From the NCBI GenBank assembly GCA_934845495.1, contig CAKWRB010000003.1:1-23352 (forward strand): a stretch of DNA of 23,352 bases. Direction: 5' to 3'. Source of the DNA: an uncultured bacterium. Lineage in GTDB: Bacteria > Bacillota > Clostridia > Oscillospirales > Ruminococcaceae. Numbering within the stretch: the first letter of the stretch is position 1; each line of letters begins with the position of its first letter. The notes under the pieces were generated by a model that was not told where the DNA came from, did no database searches, and saw only the letters and a list, made by a program, of their open reading frames with translations. The position numbers and the translations under genes are program-made. Positions 7,998 to 14,601 of this stretch are shown here, piece by piece.

Positions 7998-8432
7998 TTA
8001 CTTGCCGGCCTGGGCCCGGCCCTCCTCGATGATGCGGGCAGCAATGTCCACAGCGCCGGACACGATGTCGGCACAGCGGTGCTGCTGCTCGATCAGGGCA
8101 GGATCCTTGCCCTCCATCAGTTCAGCGCACTTCACCGAGCCAAAGGCGGCCTCGAACTCCTGCATGAACCGCTCGGTGAGCTGGTAGAGCAGGCTCATAT
8201 CCTCGCCCACCTCCCGGCGGCCGAAGTTGGCGCCGATGGCTGCCACACAGCCGTTTACGGCGCCGCAGTTGGCGCAGCGGCCCATGTTGCCATGCAGACC
8301 GGTCATGATGCGGACGGTGTCCAGCGGCAGGTCGGCATAGCCGTGTTCGATGAGGTAGCGCAGAGAGCTTTCGGCGCAGGAAAGGCCGTCATCGCTGAAG
8401 TAGGGGATCTTTTCGTTGAGTACCTGATGCAT
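7998..8432 (-). CDS. C_GCAxxG_C_C family redox-type protein
   Basis: A 144-residue protein of the C_GCAxxG_C_C family (PF09719), small proteins with ordered cysteines thought to act in redox or metal-cluster chemistry, of unproven function. Cysteines are at 19, 53, 56, 62, 102 and 120. The core GRCANCGAVNGC (51-62) fits the family signature CGAxxG, preceded by glycine-rich GLHGNMG. Cys53 and Cys62 are additional to the usual core, giving a C-x2-C-x5-C cluster that could hold metal. The ATG has AAAGGAG 8 bases upstream and a near-consensus promoter. A longer frame extending to 8789 overlaps the divergent lipoprotein gene and is not used. Monocistronic; divergent from the lipoprotein operon. 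Confidence 0.88.
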   Translation of the reverse strand: MHQVLNEKIPYFSDDGLSCAESSLRYLIEHGYADLPLDTVRIMTGLHGNMGRCANCGAVNGCVAAIGANFGRREVGEDMSLLYQLTERFMQEFEAAFGSVKCAELMEGKDPALIEQQHRCADIVSGAVDIAARIIEEGRAQAGK

Positions 8433-8453
8433 ACTTGTTTCTCCTTTGTTCAG

Positions 8454-8469
8454 GCCGGGCTGCCCCGGC
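8454..8469. other. Hairpin in the 5' leader of the C_GCAxxG_C_C gene
   Basis: GCCGGG and CCCGGC close over a 4-base loop between the promoter and the ribosome site. Effect unknown; it may simply stabilise the mRNA. Confidence 0.4.
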
Positions 8470-8484
8470 ATAGTTCTATTCATT

Positions 8485-8513
8485 AGTATAGGGCATAACA
8501 ACCGCTCTGTCAA
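8485..8513 (-). promoter_or_regulatory. Near-consensus sigma-A promoter of the C_GCAxxG_C_C gene
   Basis: Minus strand TTGACA (8513-8508), 17-base spacer, TATACT (8490-8485), about 53 bases before the ATG. One base from full consensus, so strong expression is expected. Confidence 0.92.
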
Positions 8514-8546
8514 AGCCATTTGCAAGTCCTCTGACGGCAAATTGCA

Positions 8547-8575
8547 TTGACATTCTCTCCCAATCCTGCTATGGT
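8547..8575 (+). promoter_or_regulatory. Sigma-A promoter of the lipoprotein operon
   Basis: TTGACA (8547-8552), 17-base spacer ending in TGC, and TATGGT (8570-8575), an extended -10. About 40 bases before the start codon. It is back to back with the promoter at 8485-8513, 33 bases apart. Confidence 0.9.
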
Positions 8576-8615
8576 AAAGGCATCCGGAATCTTTTCGTTT
8601 CAAGGAGGGTTTATG

Positions 8616-9977
8616 ATGCATTTTTTCAGACAACTGACCGCGCTGGCACTGGCGGCGGCACTGCTGCTGTCCGGCTGCTCCCGAACCGACAGCCCGGCGG
8701 CGGAAAACCCCCATTCTGAAAACTCCGCCCCGATCTCCGAGCGCTTTGATCCGTTGGCCGTGGGGCTGCTCGGTCACACCGATCAACAAGCACCCCTCTC
8801 CACCCAGCTGCTGGAGGAGGATCTCCCCCTCACCGAGGCGCTCATCCGCCCCGATGGTCTGGAAGGGCAGATGCTGCGTGTCTGCGTCTACGACAGCGCC
8901 GGGCAGGGCTACACCCTCACCCGCTACCCTGCCGCCGGGGGTGAAACCGCCGGCCAGCTGGCTCAGGCGGCGCTTTCCGCCCTCTACCCCGACGGGGAGG
9001 GCATCGCCCTGGCCGGGCTGAAGATGCAGAAGGGCTTTGCGGTGGTGGATCTCACCCTCACGCCGGACAGCCCTGCCGCCCGGGCGCTTTCGGACGAGCA
9101 GGCGGTCACCACCCTGCTCAACACCCTGGCCTGCACCCTTCTGGAAAACGACTTCTACCAGGTTGGGTTCACCCTGGATGGGGCGGGCTTCTCGCTGGGC
9201 GGCGTGACCCTGGCGGACGATGGATGGGGAAAATTCGACCCTGCACCGCTTTATAACCAGCCCATTCGCCAGGAGGACTTTGCCGGGCTGCGGGCGCTGC
9301 TGCCCTGGCCCGGGTTCCGGGCGATGGACACCCTCCCCCTGGCTGCCGGTGAAGAGGCCATGAAAACCGCCCCGGAGTTCTACACCCTGCTCTGCCTGGC
9401 AGAGGACCAGGGCGCCTATGCCGACCCGTCAGAACTCGACCCCAAGGCGGTGCGGTCGGCGGCTCTGTGGGCCACCCCCGACATCGATGCCTGCCGGGAG
9501 GAGCCGGAGCGCTGGCCGCTCTACCCCAAGGACGATGACTTCCTGCGCCCGCTGAGCGATGCGGTGCGGGATTCCCAGTTCATTCCGGCCGAGTGGGTGG
9601 AGGCCACGGCCCGGGCCATCTGGGGCGAGACGGTTCCCCTCTCCCACGGTGATGCCTCGCACTGGACCTGGCACGAGACCGAGGGAGTCTACACACCGCC
9701 CCACATGGGCGGCGGCAGTGTGGTGCTGCCCTATCCCCACTCCATCACCCAGACCGAGGACGGCTGGACCGCCGAGGTGAGCTATCTGCTGACGAATATG
9801 GGCGGCGTGAGCGGCACCACCGCGGAATACCAGCAGGAGTGGATCCCCCTCTACGAGGACCTGGACAGCGACAGCCGGGTGCTGGCCCTGCTGGACACCC
9901 TGCCCCGCTGGACGGTCACCGCCCGGTACGATGCCAACGGCAAGCTGCACCTTGTCTCCTGCCAACCGGCCGAATAA
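8616..9977 (+). CDS. Lipoprotein with GerMN-like segment
   Basis: A 453-residue predicted lipoprotein: signal peptide with lipobox LLSGC (Cys21), low-complexity linker to about 45, then globular regions. Residues about 110-190 resemble a GerMN domain (found in GerM and other sporulation or germination lipoproteins): helix AGQLAQAALSAL, strand FAVVDLTLTP, helix with LLNTLACTLLE, and closing strand YQVGFTLDGAG. The C-terminal part (about 305-450) is strand-rich, with YTPPHMGGGS and paired strands, of no family I recognise. AAGGAGG precedes tandem ATGs at 8613 and 8616; the second has the better 7-base spacing. It is first in a two-gene operon. The sporulation link is inference from the GerMN-like pattern. 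Confidence 0.82.
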   Translation: MHFFRQLTALALAAALLLSGCSRTDSPAAENPHSENSAPISERFDPLAVGLLGHTDQQAPLSTQLLEEDLPLTEALIRPDGLEGQMLRVCVYDSAGQGYTLTRYPAAGGETAGQLAQAALSALYPDGEGIALAGLKMQKGFAVVDLTLTPDSPAARALSDEQAVTTLLNTLACTLLENDFYQVGFTLDGAGFSLGGVTLADDGWGKFDPAPLYNQPIRQEDFAGLRALLPWPGFRAMDTLPLAAGEEAMKTAPEFYTLLCLAEDQGAYADPSELDPKAVRSAALWATPDIDACREEPERWPLYPKDDDFLRPLSDAVRDSQFIPAEWVEATARAIWGETVPLSHGDASHWTWHETEGVYTPPHMGGGSVVLPYPHSITQTEDGWTAEVSYLLTNMGGVSGTTAEYQQEWIPLYEDLDSDSRVLALLDTLPRWTVTARYDANGKLHLVSCQPAE

Positions 9978-10006
9978 ACCGATTCAGAGGAAAGGAAGCG
10001 ACTGTC

Positions 10007-11422
10007 ATGAACCTGAAGCGAACCCTGTGGGCGGCGCTGCTGGCCGGGCTCTGCTGCCTGGGCCTTGCCGCCTGTGCCCCGAATCCCTCCCAGTCCTCCG
10101 GCTCGGGGGACCCGGCTGCGTCCACCCTGCTCCCCAACGGCTGGGACGCAGCGGACTTCACCGTCCAGCTTTTCGATAAATATGGCCTTGGCGACAACGC
10201 CAGCCCCATGACCCTCACCAACGATGAACAGGAGGAACTGCTCGGTCTGCTGGGTAGCTCGGACTGGGAGATAATCGACCCGGATACCCTACCTCCCCAT
10301 GACCCCTGCTTCTTTGTGCATCTTCAGGCTGCGGATGGGCGCACCCTGGGTGTGGGCGCTCTCATCAACAGCGACCACTCCATGCTGATGCTGCAGGACG
10401 AGGAGGCCTATCTTCTCTACTCAGGCTCCCCGAAGGCAGTGGAACAGTCCCAAGCCCTCCTGGAAGCTGTGATTGCCCGGCGGAACAGTCTGCTTCCCTC
10501 GGGGGAGGCGGAGATCCTCTACCCCGACCTGCTGCCCGAAGCGGTGACTTCCACCGGTGCCTACCGGATTGCGGCAGACGATCCCACAGCGGTCATCATC
10601 TGGAATGGCCGGGTTGCCACCGGACGCACTGCTGCGGACAGCTTCTGGCAGGCGGCGGAAAGCGGCGGCACCGGAGAACTGTCCCTCTATACCTTCTCCC
10701 CGAACCATGCCGAGCCGGACAAGATCCAGTGCCAGTATGACCGGTTCTGGACCGATGGCGGCTCCAGCTGGTACTTCTCCGACTACTCAGCGGACAGCAG
10801 TACCGCTTTTATGGAGCCCAGCCGGTATGATGCGCAGCTGCTGGAAGTGAATGACTACGGCTATCTGGTGGCAAGCGGCGACTTTGTCAGTGAACCCACC
10901 GGTTACCTGGTGATCCCCGACCGTCTGCTCTGGGAGGACGCAGATCAGCGTGTACAGCTCTACGAGCGGTATCTGGAACCGGTGCTTCCCTCCGCCCTGG
11001 GCGAAATCGAATGGGACTCCCTGGAGGAAATTCCCCAGCCGCTGTGGGTGTTTGAGGATCTCTACCACTACGACCACCAGAACGCCAGCCCCTTTGATGT
11101 CTATGGTGCCGACTGGCCGGTGGACGAGATGGCGGCCCAGCTGAGCCGGTACTTTGACGGCGTCACCGAGGAACAGCTCATCGCGCTCTATCAGGAGGTC
11201 TATGACCCGGCCACCGGAACCCTGCACTATGAGGGCGGACGGGGCGGCGGTCCCTTCTGCCTGCGGGTCACCAGCTGGGAGGAGGACGGTGACCAGCTCA
11301 CCCTTAACTATGAGGAGTACAGCTCTCTTACCGGCGAGCCCTATGAGGATCGGGAATACCAGCTCACAGTGCAGCTGATGGAAGACGGCAGCTTCCGATA
11401 CCTTTCAAACCACAGGGCATAA
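10007..11422 (+). CDS. Lipoprotein of unknown function, second gene of operon
   Basis: A 471-residue predicted lipoprotein with lipobox LAAC (Cys23) and a Ser/Gly/Pro linker to about 40. I recognise no family. Residues 45-160 look like a mixed alpha/beta domain; about 165-300 form a second beta-rich domain with several Trp and Tyr; the C-terminal 100 residues begin with a helix and continue with YDPATGTLHY, a Gly-rich turn and alternating strands ending in GSFRYLSN. That last layout resembles the C-terminal part of the preceding gene's product, so the two may share a domain. The ATG is 29 bases past the upstream stop with AAGGAAG at 8-base spacing, so the pair is an operon. A bidirectional terminator follows. 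Likely anchored outside the cytoplasmic membrane. Confidence 0.82.
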   Translation: MNLKRTLWAALLAGLCCLGLAACAPNPSQSSGSGDPAASTLLPNGWDAADFTVQLFDKYGLGDNASPMTLTNDEQEELLGLLGSSDWEIIDPDTLPPHDPCFFVHLQAADGRTLGVGALINSDHSMLMLQDEEAYLLYSGSPKAVEQSQALLEAVIARRNSLLPSGEAEILYPDLLPEAVTSTGAYRIAADDPTAVIIWNGRVATGRTAADSFWQAAESGGTGELSLYTFSPNHAEPDKIQCQYDRFWTDGGSSWYFSDYSADSSTAFMEPSRYDAQLLEVNDYGYLVASGDFVSEPTGYLVIPDRLLWEDADQRVQLYERYLEPVLPSALGEIEWDSLEEIPQPLWVFEDLYHYDHQNASPFDVYGADWPVDEMAAQLSRYFDGVTEEQLIALYQEVYDPATGTLHYEGGRGGGPFCLRVTSWEEDGDQLTLNYEEYSSLTGEPYEDREYQLTVQLMEDGSFRYLSNHRA

Positions 11423-11441
11423 TCCCCCTTCCCATGAAAAC

Positions 11442-11483
11442 AAAAAACCGGCAGACCGCTGTGGCCTGCCGGTTCGCTTTTTT
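11442..11483. terminator. Bidirectional intrinsic terminator
   Basis: The stem AACCGGCAG/CTGCCGGTT (11446-11454 with 11466-11474) has an A-run on its left and a T-run on its right. It separates the converging lipoprotein operon and YbaK-type gene. Confidence 0.9.
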
Positions 11484-11493
11484 CTGTCCGGGA

Positions 11494-11967
11494 TCACTCC
11501 GCCTCAGGGAGTTTGCAGAGGTCGCACCACGCGCCGCCCGAGAGCAGCTCCAGCTCCTCCGGGGTGAGGCGGACGGCGCTGTTGGGGCTGCCGCAGGCGG
11601 GGTAAATCACATCGAACCGCCGCAGGGACGGGTCCAGGTAGACCTGCACCCCCTCCTTGACGCAGAACGGACAGACACCGCCCACCGCATGGCCCACCAG
11701 CTCCACCGCCTCCTCGGGGGTGAGCATCTTGGCCTTGGTGTGGAACTTCTCCTTGTACTTGTGGTTGTCCACCCGGGCATCACCGGCAGCTACAATCAGC
11801 ACCACTCCCTCCGGGGTCTTGAAGGAGAGGGTTTTGGCAATGCGGGCGCCTTCGCAGCCCAGGGCTGCTGCCGCCAGCTCCACCGTGGCGCTGGACACCG
11901 CAAACTCCTGGGCGCGGTCGCCATAGCCGCGGGCGGTGAGATAGTCTTTGACCAGTTCGTAGGACAT
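11494..11967 (-). CDS. YbaK/EbsC-family aminoacyl-tRNA deacylase
   Basis: A 157-residue single-domain protein of the YbaK/ProX editing family, cytosolic enzymes that hydrolyse mischarged tRNA such as Cys-tRNA(Pro) or Ala-tRNA(Pro). Visible features: ARIAKTLSF with the conserved Lys45, strand VVLIVAAGD (56-63), and the glycine loop VGGVCPF (95-101), which in the family reads GGxxPF. Length is usual. It is rich in Cys near the C terminus (99, 102, 125, 148, 151). The ATG at 11967 has AAGGAG 9 bases upstream; a TTG 21 bases earlier lies within the ribosome-site region. Its promoter overlaps the terminator of the candidate small RNA upstream. The exact tRNA specificity cannot be read from sequence. 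Confidence 0.9.
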   Translation of the reverse strand: MSYELVKDYLTARGYGDRAQEFAVSSATVELAAAALGCEGARIAKTLSFKTPEGVVLIVAAGDARVDNHKYKEKFHTKAKMLTPEEAVELVGHAVGGVCPFCVKEGVQVYLDPSLRRFDVIYPACGSPNSAVRLTPEELELLSGGAWCDLCKLPEAE

Positions 11968-12008
11968 TCCAAATCGCTCCTTTTTCAAAAACAGATGAAT
12001 CTATCCGC

Positions 12009-12036
12009 ATTGTAGCACGAAAAAGGCAGGGTGCAA
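12009..12036 (-). promoter_or_regulatory. Promoter of the YbaK-type gene, inside the upstream terminator
   Basis: Minus strand TTGCAC (12036-12031), 16-base spacer and TACAAT (12014-12009), the last preceded by TGC (extended -10). The -35 lies in the stem of the 12020-12057 terminator. About 42 bases before the ATG. Confidence 0.7.
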
Positions 12037-12057
12037 TTGCTTGCACCCTGCCTTTTT
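12020..12057 (-). terminator. Strong intrinsic terminator of the candidate ncRNA and tadA unit
   Basis: A perfect 17-bp stem (12020-12036 with 12041-12057) including five A-T pairs at each end, 4-base loop, ending in five T residues on the minus strand. It would also work in the opposite direction, but no plus-strand gene ends here. Confidence 0.92.
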
Positions 12058-12120
12058 GTTGTCGATCATCGAATGAAAGTAGCTTTCCAGCGGAAAGCAG
12101 ATACAGCAAAGCCATTCGAC
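12020..12120 (-). ncRNA. Candidate structured small RNA of about 100 nt
   Basis: A complete non-coding transcription unit is visible on the minus strand: promoter TTTACA-17-TGCTAAAAT (12156-12128), predicted start near 12120, and a 17-bp terminator ending at 12020. Between them two nested stems occur: outer TCGAATG (12119-12113) with CATTCGA (12075-12069), and inner GCTTTCC (12098-12092) with GGAAAGC (12088-12082) over a 3-base loop. GTCGA (12120-12116) could instead pair with TCGAC (12065-12061), giving a possible alternative fold. The ATG codons in this stretch have no ribosome site. It matches no RNA class I know: it lacks the SRP loop, the T-box core AGGGTGG and 6S-type length. It could also be a leader or attenuator for the YbaK-type gene, although that gene has its own promoter. 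Confidence 0.6.
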
Positions 12121-12127
12121 ATTCCAT

Positions 12128-12156
12128 ATTTTAGCATATTTTGTTTGAGTTGTAAA
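12128..12156 (-). promoter_or_regulatory. Promoter of the candidate small RNA
   Basis: Minus strand TTTACA (12156-12151), 17-base spacer ending in TGC, TAAAAT (12133-12128): an extended -10 promoter in A+T-rich DNA. It lies in the gap between the tadA stop and the YbaK-type gene and cannot serve a properly spaced coding start. Confidence 0.8.
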
Positions 12157-12221
12157 GCATTTCTTGAGGAAAGTTGGGGGAAAAGTGGAGAATTCACACA
12201 ATTTTGTCTTTTTCGGGCCAT

Positions 12222-12680
12222 TTATTCCCCTTTTTTCCGCAGTTCCCGAAAAAACTGGTCCAGCACCTCCCGGCATTCCGCCTCCAGCACACCGCTTTTA
12301 TAGTAGGGAACCGTAGGGAACGGCATGGCTGTGAGATCGCACACCGAACCCATACAGCCGGCTTTGGGGTCGGATGCCCCATACACCACCCGGCTAAGGC
12401 GGGCATTGAGAATGGCCCCGGCACACATGGGGCAGGGCTCCAGGGTGACATACAACACACAGCCATCCAACCCCCAGCTCCCCAGCTGCTGGCAGGCCTG
12501 CCGGATGGCATTGATCTCGGCATGGCCCAGCGGATCGCGCTGAGTCTCCCGGGTATTGTACCCCACGGCGAGGATCTCCCCCTCCCGGACAATGCAGGCC
12601 CCCACCGGGATCTCTCCCAGCCGGGCCGCTTCCCGGGCGGCCTCCAGGGCGATCTGCATATAGGTTTCGTGTGTGGTCAT
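12222..12680 (-). CDS. tadA: tRNA-specific adenosine deaminase TadA
   Basis: A 152-residue cytosolic zinc deaminase that converts A34 to inosine in tRNA-Arg(ACG), allowing it to read CGU, CGC and CGA. The zinc and catalytic motif is HAEINAI (53-59; His53, Glu55) with PCPMCAGA (82-89; Cys83, Cys86); the TadA-specific stretch VVYGASDPKAGCMGS (98-112) separates it from other deaminases. Normal length. The ATG has GGAGG 9 bases upstream and starts 15 bases after the stop of the CPBP protease gene on the same strand, so the two are co-transcribed. No hairpin lies right after the stop; read-through would end at the 12020-12057 terminator. Confidence 0.96.
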   Translation of the reverse strand: MTTHETYMQIALEAAREAARLGEIPVGACIVREGEILAVGYNTRETQRDPLGHAEINAIRQACQQLGSWGLDGCVLYVTLEPCPMCAGAILNARLSRVVYGASDPKAGCMGSVCDLTAMPFPTVPYYKSGVLEAECREVLDQFFRELRKKGE

Positions 12681-12695
12681 GGGTTTGCTCCTCCG

Positions 12696-13766
12696 TCAGA
12701 TCACAAGGAAATATTTGCTGGTGGTAACGGCCAGCAGCACCAGCAGGATCAGCATCAGGCCGGCGGAAAAGAAGGCCGCCAGCTTGCCCCGCAGGGTCAT
12801 GACTGTATTGGAAGCATGCAGCCGGAACATATTATTGTACCGGGTAAGCAGCCAGCCCATGGCCACAAAGCCGCCAAACAGATACACCACATAGACCGCA
12901 TGGTTGAGGGTTTGCTGGGCGTGGATGGACAGGCCGGCACTGATGGCCGAAAGCACCGTAGCCAGGGCATTGTTGATGAAGTGGACCAGCATACCGGTGC
13001 GCAGTGAACCGGTGCGCAGGACAAAGTAGCCGATGGCAAGCCCGGTGATGAAGGCCATGGGTGCCTGCACCAGATTGCCATGCACCAGACCGAAAAGCAG
13101 CGAGGAGATCAGCAGGGCAAAGGTATCCCCGAACCGGCGCAGCGACTGCATGATGGCCCCGCGGAACACCAGTTCCTCCACGATGGCGGGCAAAATCGCC
13201 GTACTGATGAAATAGAAGATGAACTCCACCCCATTGGTGGGCACCGCCGGAATCGGGCTGGTGGGATAGAGCCCGAACACGGCAAACAGAGCGCTAACCA
13301 CCGAGGCGGTGTAGGCGCCCACCACCACCGTCATCAGGGTGATGGGAATGGCGGCCAGGGTGATGCCGGTATCCCGGAGCCGGCCGAGGGGGAAGGCGTT
13401 GTAGACCGGGATCCGGATATACCGGCAGTAAAGCACGGCCGGCAGCAGCAGCGCCAGTACATAGGCCCCCATATTGGCCAGCTCCGAGGCAATCGAAAGG
13501 CCGGTATAGGTCATGAATCGGCCGAACAGCATGGTCTCCAGCGAAAAGAGCAGCTGGTATGCTGGCCCGGAGAGCAGCAAAAAGCAGAGCAGCATCAGGG
13601 CAATGCCGCTGGAGTAGGTGCGGATCATGCGGCGCTCATAATCGGCCCGGGGCGGCGGAGAAAATCCGTAGCCCGCTACATAGGTGTATCCACGGGGTTC
13701 GCTGTTCCCGGTGAAGGGATTGTGATAGAGATCATAGAACCCGTTGGAATTGTGTTTATCCTGCAT
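12696..13766 (-). CDS. CPBP family intramembrane glutamic endopeptidase
   Basis: A 356-residue polytopic membrane protein of the CPBP (CAAX protease and bacteriocin-processing, Abi/Rce1) family. The soluble N-terminal 45 residues are rich in Asn, Tyr and Pro. Several hydrophobic helices follow. The catalytic motifs are present: EELVFRG (197-203, the EExxxR motif), LLFGLVHGN with His229, and VHFINN (261-266, HxxxN). Members process CAAX-like peptides, bacteriocins or signalling peptides, or give self-immunity; the substrate is not evident and no peptide precursor is adjacent. GGAGG lies 9 bases before the ATG. First gene of a two-gene operon with tadA. A promoter about 195 bases upstream leaves a long leader. 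Confidence 0.92.
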   Translation of the reverse strand: MQDKHNSNGFYDLYHNPFTGNSEPRGYTYVAGYGFSPPPRADYERRMIRTYSSGIALMLLCFLLLSGPAYQLLFSLETMLFGRFMTYTGLSIASELANMGAYVLALLLPAVLYCRYIRIPVYNAFPLGRLRDTGITLAAIPITLMTVVVGAYTASVVSALFAVFGLYPTSPIPAVPTNGVEFIFYFISTAILPAIVEELVFRGAIMQSLRRFGDTFALLISSLLFGLVHGNLVQAPMAFITGLAIGYFVLRTGSLRTGMLVHFINNALATVLSAISAGLSIHAQQTLNHAVYVVYLFGGFVAMGWLLTRYNNMFRLHASNTVMTLRGKLAAFFSAGLMLILLVLLAVTTSKYFLVI

Positions 13767-13960
13767 CAGGCAAAACCTCCATAGAAACCGGCCCTGACGG
13801 ACCGGGGATCGAATCGTTGAAACCGGACGCGGCCATGCCGGCGTCGGGAACTGACAATATCATACCACAAACCGGCGGTTCCGGCCATATACGGCAGCTG
13901 TTCCACAGCACAGATGGCGGAAAACAGGTCATAAAACGGCACGATCACGGTACTGAAATT

Positions 13961-13990
13961 ATTATAGCATACTCGCTCCCGATAAAAAAA
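13961..13990 (-). promoter_or_regulatory. Extended -10 promoter of the CPBP-tadA operon
   Basis: Minus strand TGCTATAAT (13969-13961) is a perfect extended -10; the -35 region is only a run of T residues (13990-13984). Confidence 0.7.
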
Positions 13991-14064
13991 CCGCTGTTTT
14001 ATGAACGAACTGTAATGATTGTCCGTTTTCTGGAAAACACAGTGCAGCACTTTGCCTGCCCCGT

Positions 14065-14094
14065 GCATAAACTGGGAGAGAACGGTGCAGGATA
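14065..14094 (+). promoter_or_regulatory. Candidate sigma-G/F-type promoter of the spoVA operon
   Basis: GCATA (14065-14069), 18-base spacer and CAGGATA (14088-14094) fit the forespore pattern GHATR ... CATWHTA in the -35 fully and in the -10 partly. It lies 45 bases before spoVAC, and no sigma-A-like promoter is evident close to the gene. spoVA operons are sigma-G dependent in Bacillus. Confidence 0.45.
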
Positions 14095-14138
14095 AGGACA
14101 GCACGGTGCGCAATTTCAGTACGAAAGGCGGTGGAGTC

Positions 14139-14582
14139 ATGTCGTTGACCGAAGCGGAATACGACGCGCTCACCAAACGGTATTCCAAAAACTCCAAGCC
14201 CTGGATCAATGTTCCCAAGGCCTTCCTCATCGGCGGCGGGATCTGCGCCCTGGGGCAGGGCCTCATCGAATTCTATACCCGGTTGGGGCTTTCCCCGGAG
14301 GTGGCTCCGGGGGCCTGCAGTATGACGCTGGTCGTCCTCTCTGCCCTGTGTACCGGCCTGGGCATCTACGACCAGATCGCCCGCCATGCCGGTGCCGGTA
14401 CCCTGGTGCCCATCACCGGCTTTGCCAATGCCATGGTCTCCCCGGCGCTGGAATTCAAATGCGAGGGACTGATCCTGGGCACCGGCGCCCGGATGTTCGC
14501 CATTGCCGGGCCGGTGCTGGTGTATGGCATCAGTGCTTCGGTGCTGTACGGCCTGCTCTGGTTCCTGTTCGGGCAGGCATAG
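14139..14582 (+). CDS. spoVAC: Stage V sporulation protein AC
   Basis: A 147-residue integral membrane protein of the SpoVAC/SpoVAEB family, part of the forespore inner-membrane channel that imports dipicolinic acid during sporulation and releases it on germination; SpoVAC acts as a mechanosensitive channel in Bacillus. Residues 25-145 form hydrophobic helices with the family signature GLGIYDQIARHAGAGTLVPI (73-92) followed by TGFAN. That signature recurs in SpoVAE two genes on, showing common ancestry. The ATG at 14139 begins the family N terminus; upstream AAAGGCGGTGGAG gives ribosome binding. First of three genes; spoVAD follows after a 19-base gap. Confidence 0.95.
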   Translation: MSLTEAEYDALTKRYSKNSKPWINVPKAFLIGGGICALGQGLIEFYTRLGLSPEVAPGACSMTLVVLSALCTGLGIYDQIARHAGAGTLVPITGFANAMVSPALEFKCEGLILGTGARMFAIAGPVLVYGISASVLYGLLWFLFGQA

Positions 14583-14601
14583 AGAGGAGGAAAACACAGC
14601 T

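Larger units (their letters stand above)
13767..14138. other. Divergent intergenic region between CPBP and spoVA operons
   Basis: 372 bases without a convincing gene. It holds a minus-strand extended -10 promoter at about 13961-13990 and a plus-strand forespore-type promoter at 14065-14094. Short open frames on both strands here lack ribosome sites or run into neighbouring genes. The 190-base minus-strand leader also contains TGGTATGAT, a second possible -10 box. Confidence 0.6.

Noticed and set aside
8433..8789. N-terminal extension of the C_GCAxxG_C_C gene to 8789
   Set aside because: It overlaps both divergent promoters and the lipoprotein signal peptide region; the ATG at 8432 has an ideal ribosome site.
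12020..12120. T-box or other known tRNA-sensing leader for the YbaK-type gene
   Set aside because: The conserved AGGGTGGNACCGCG core is absent and the element is far too short; the similarity is limited to AGGGTG in the terminator stem.
12001..12127. Short peptide frame starting at ATG 12127 or 12115 (minus) in the small-RNA region
   Set aside because: The first ATG lies upstream of the predicted transcription start and neither has a Shine-Dalgarno site. Stems and terminator explain the sequence better.
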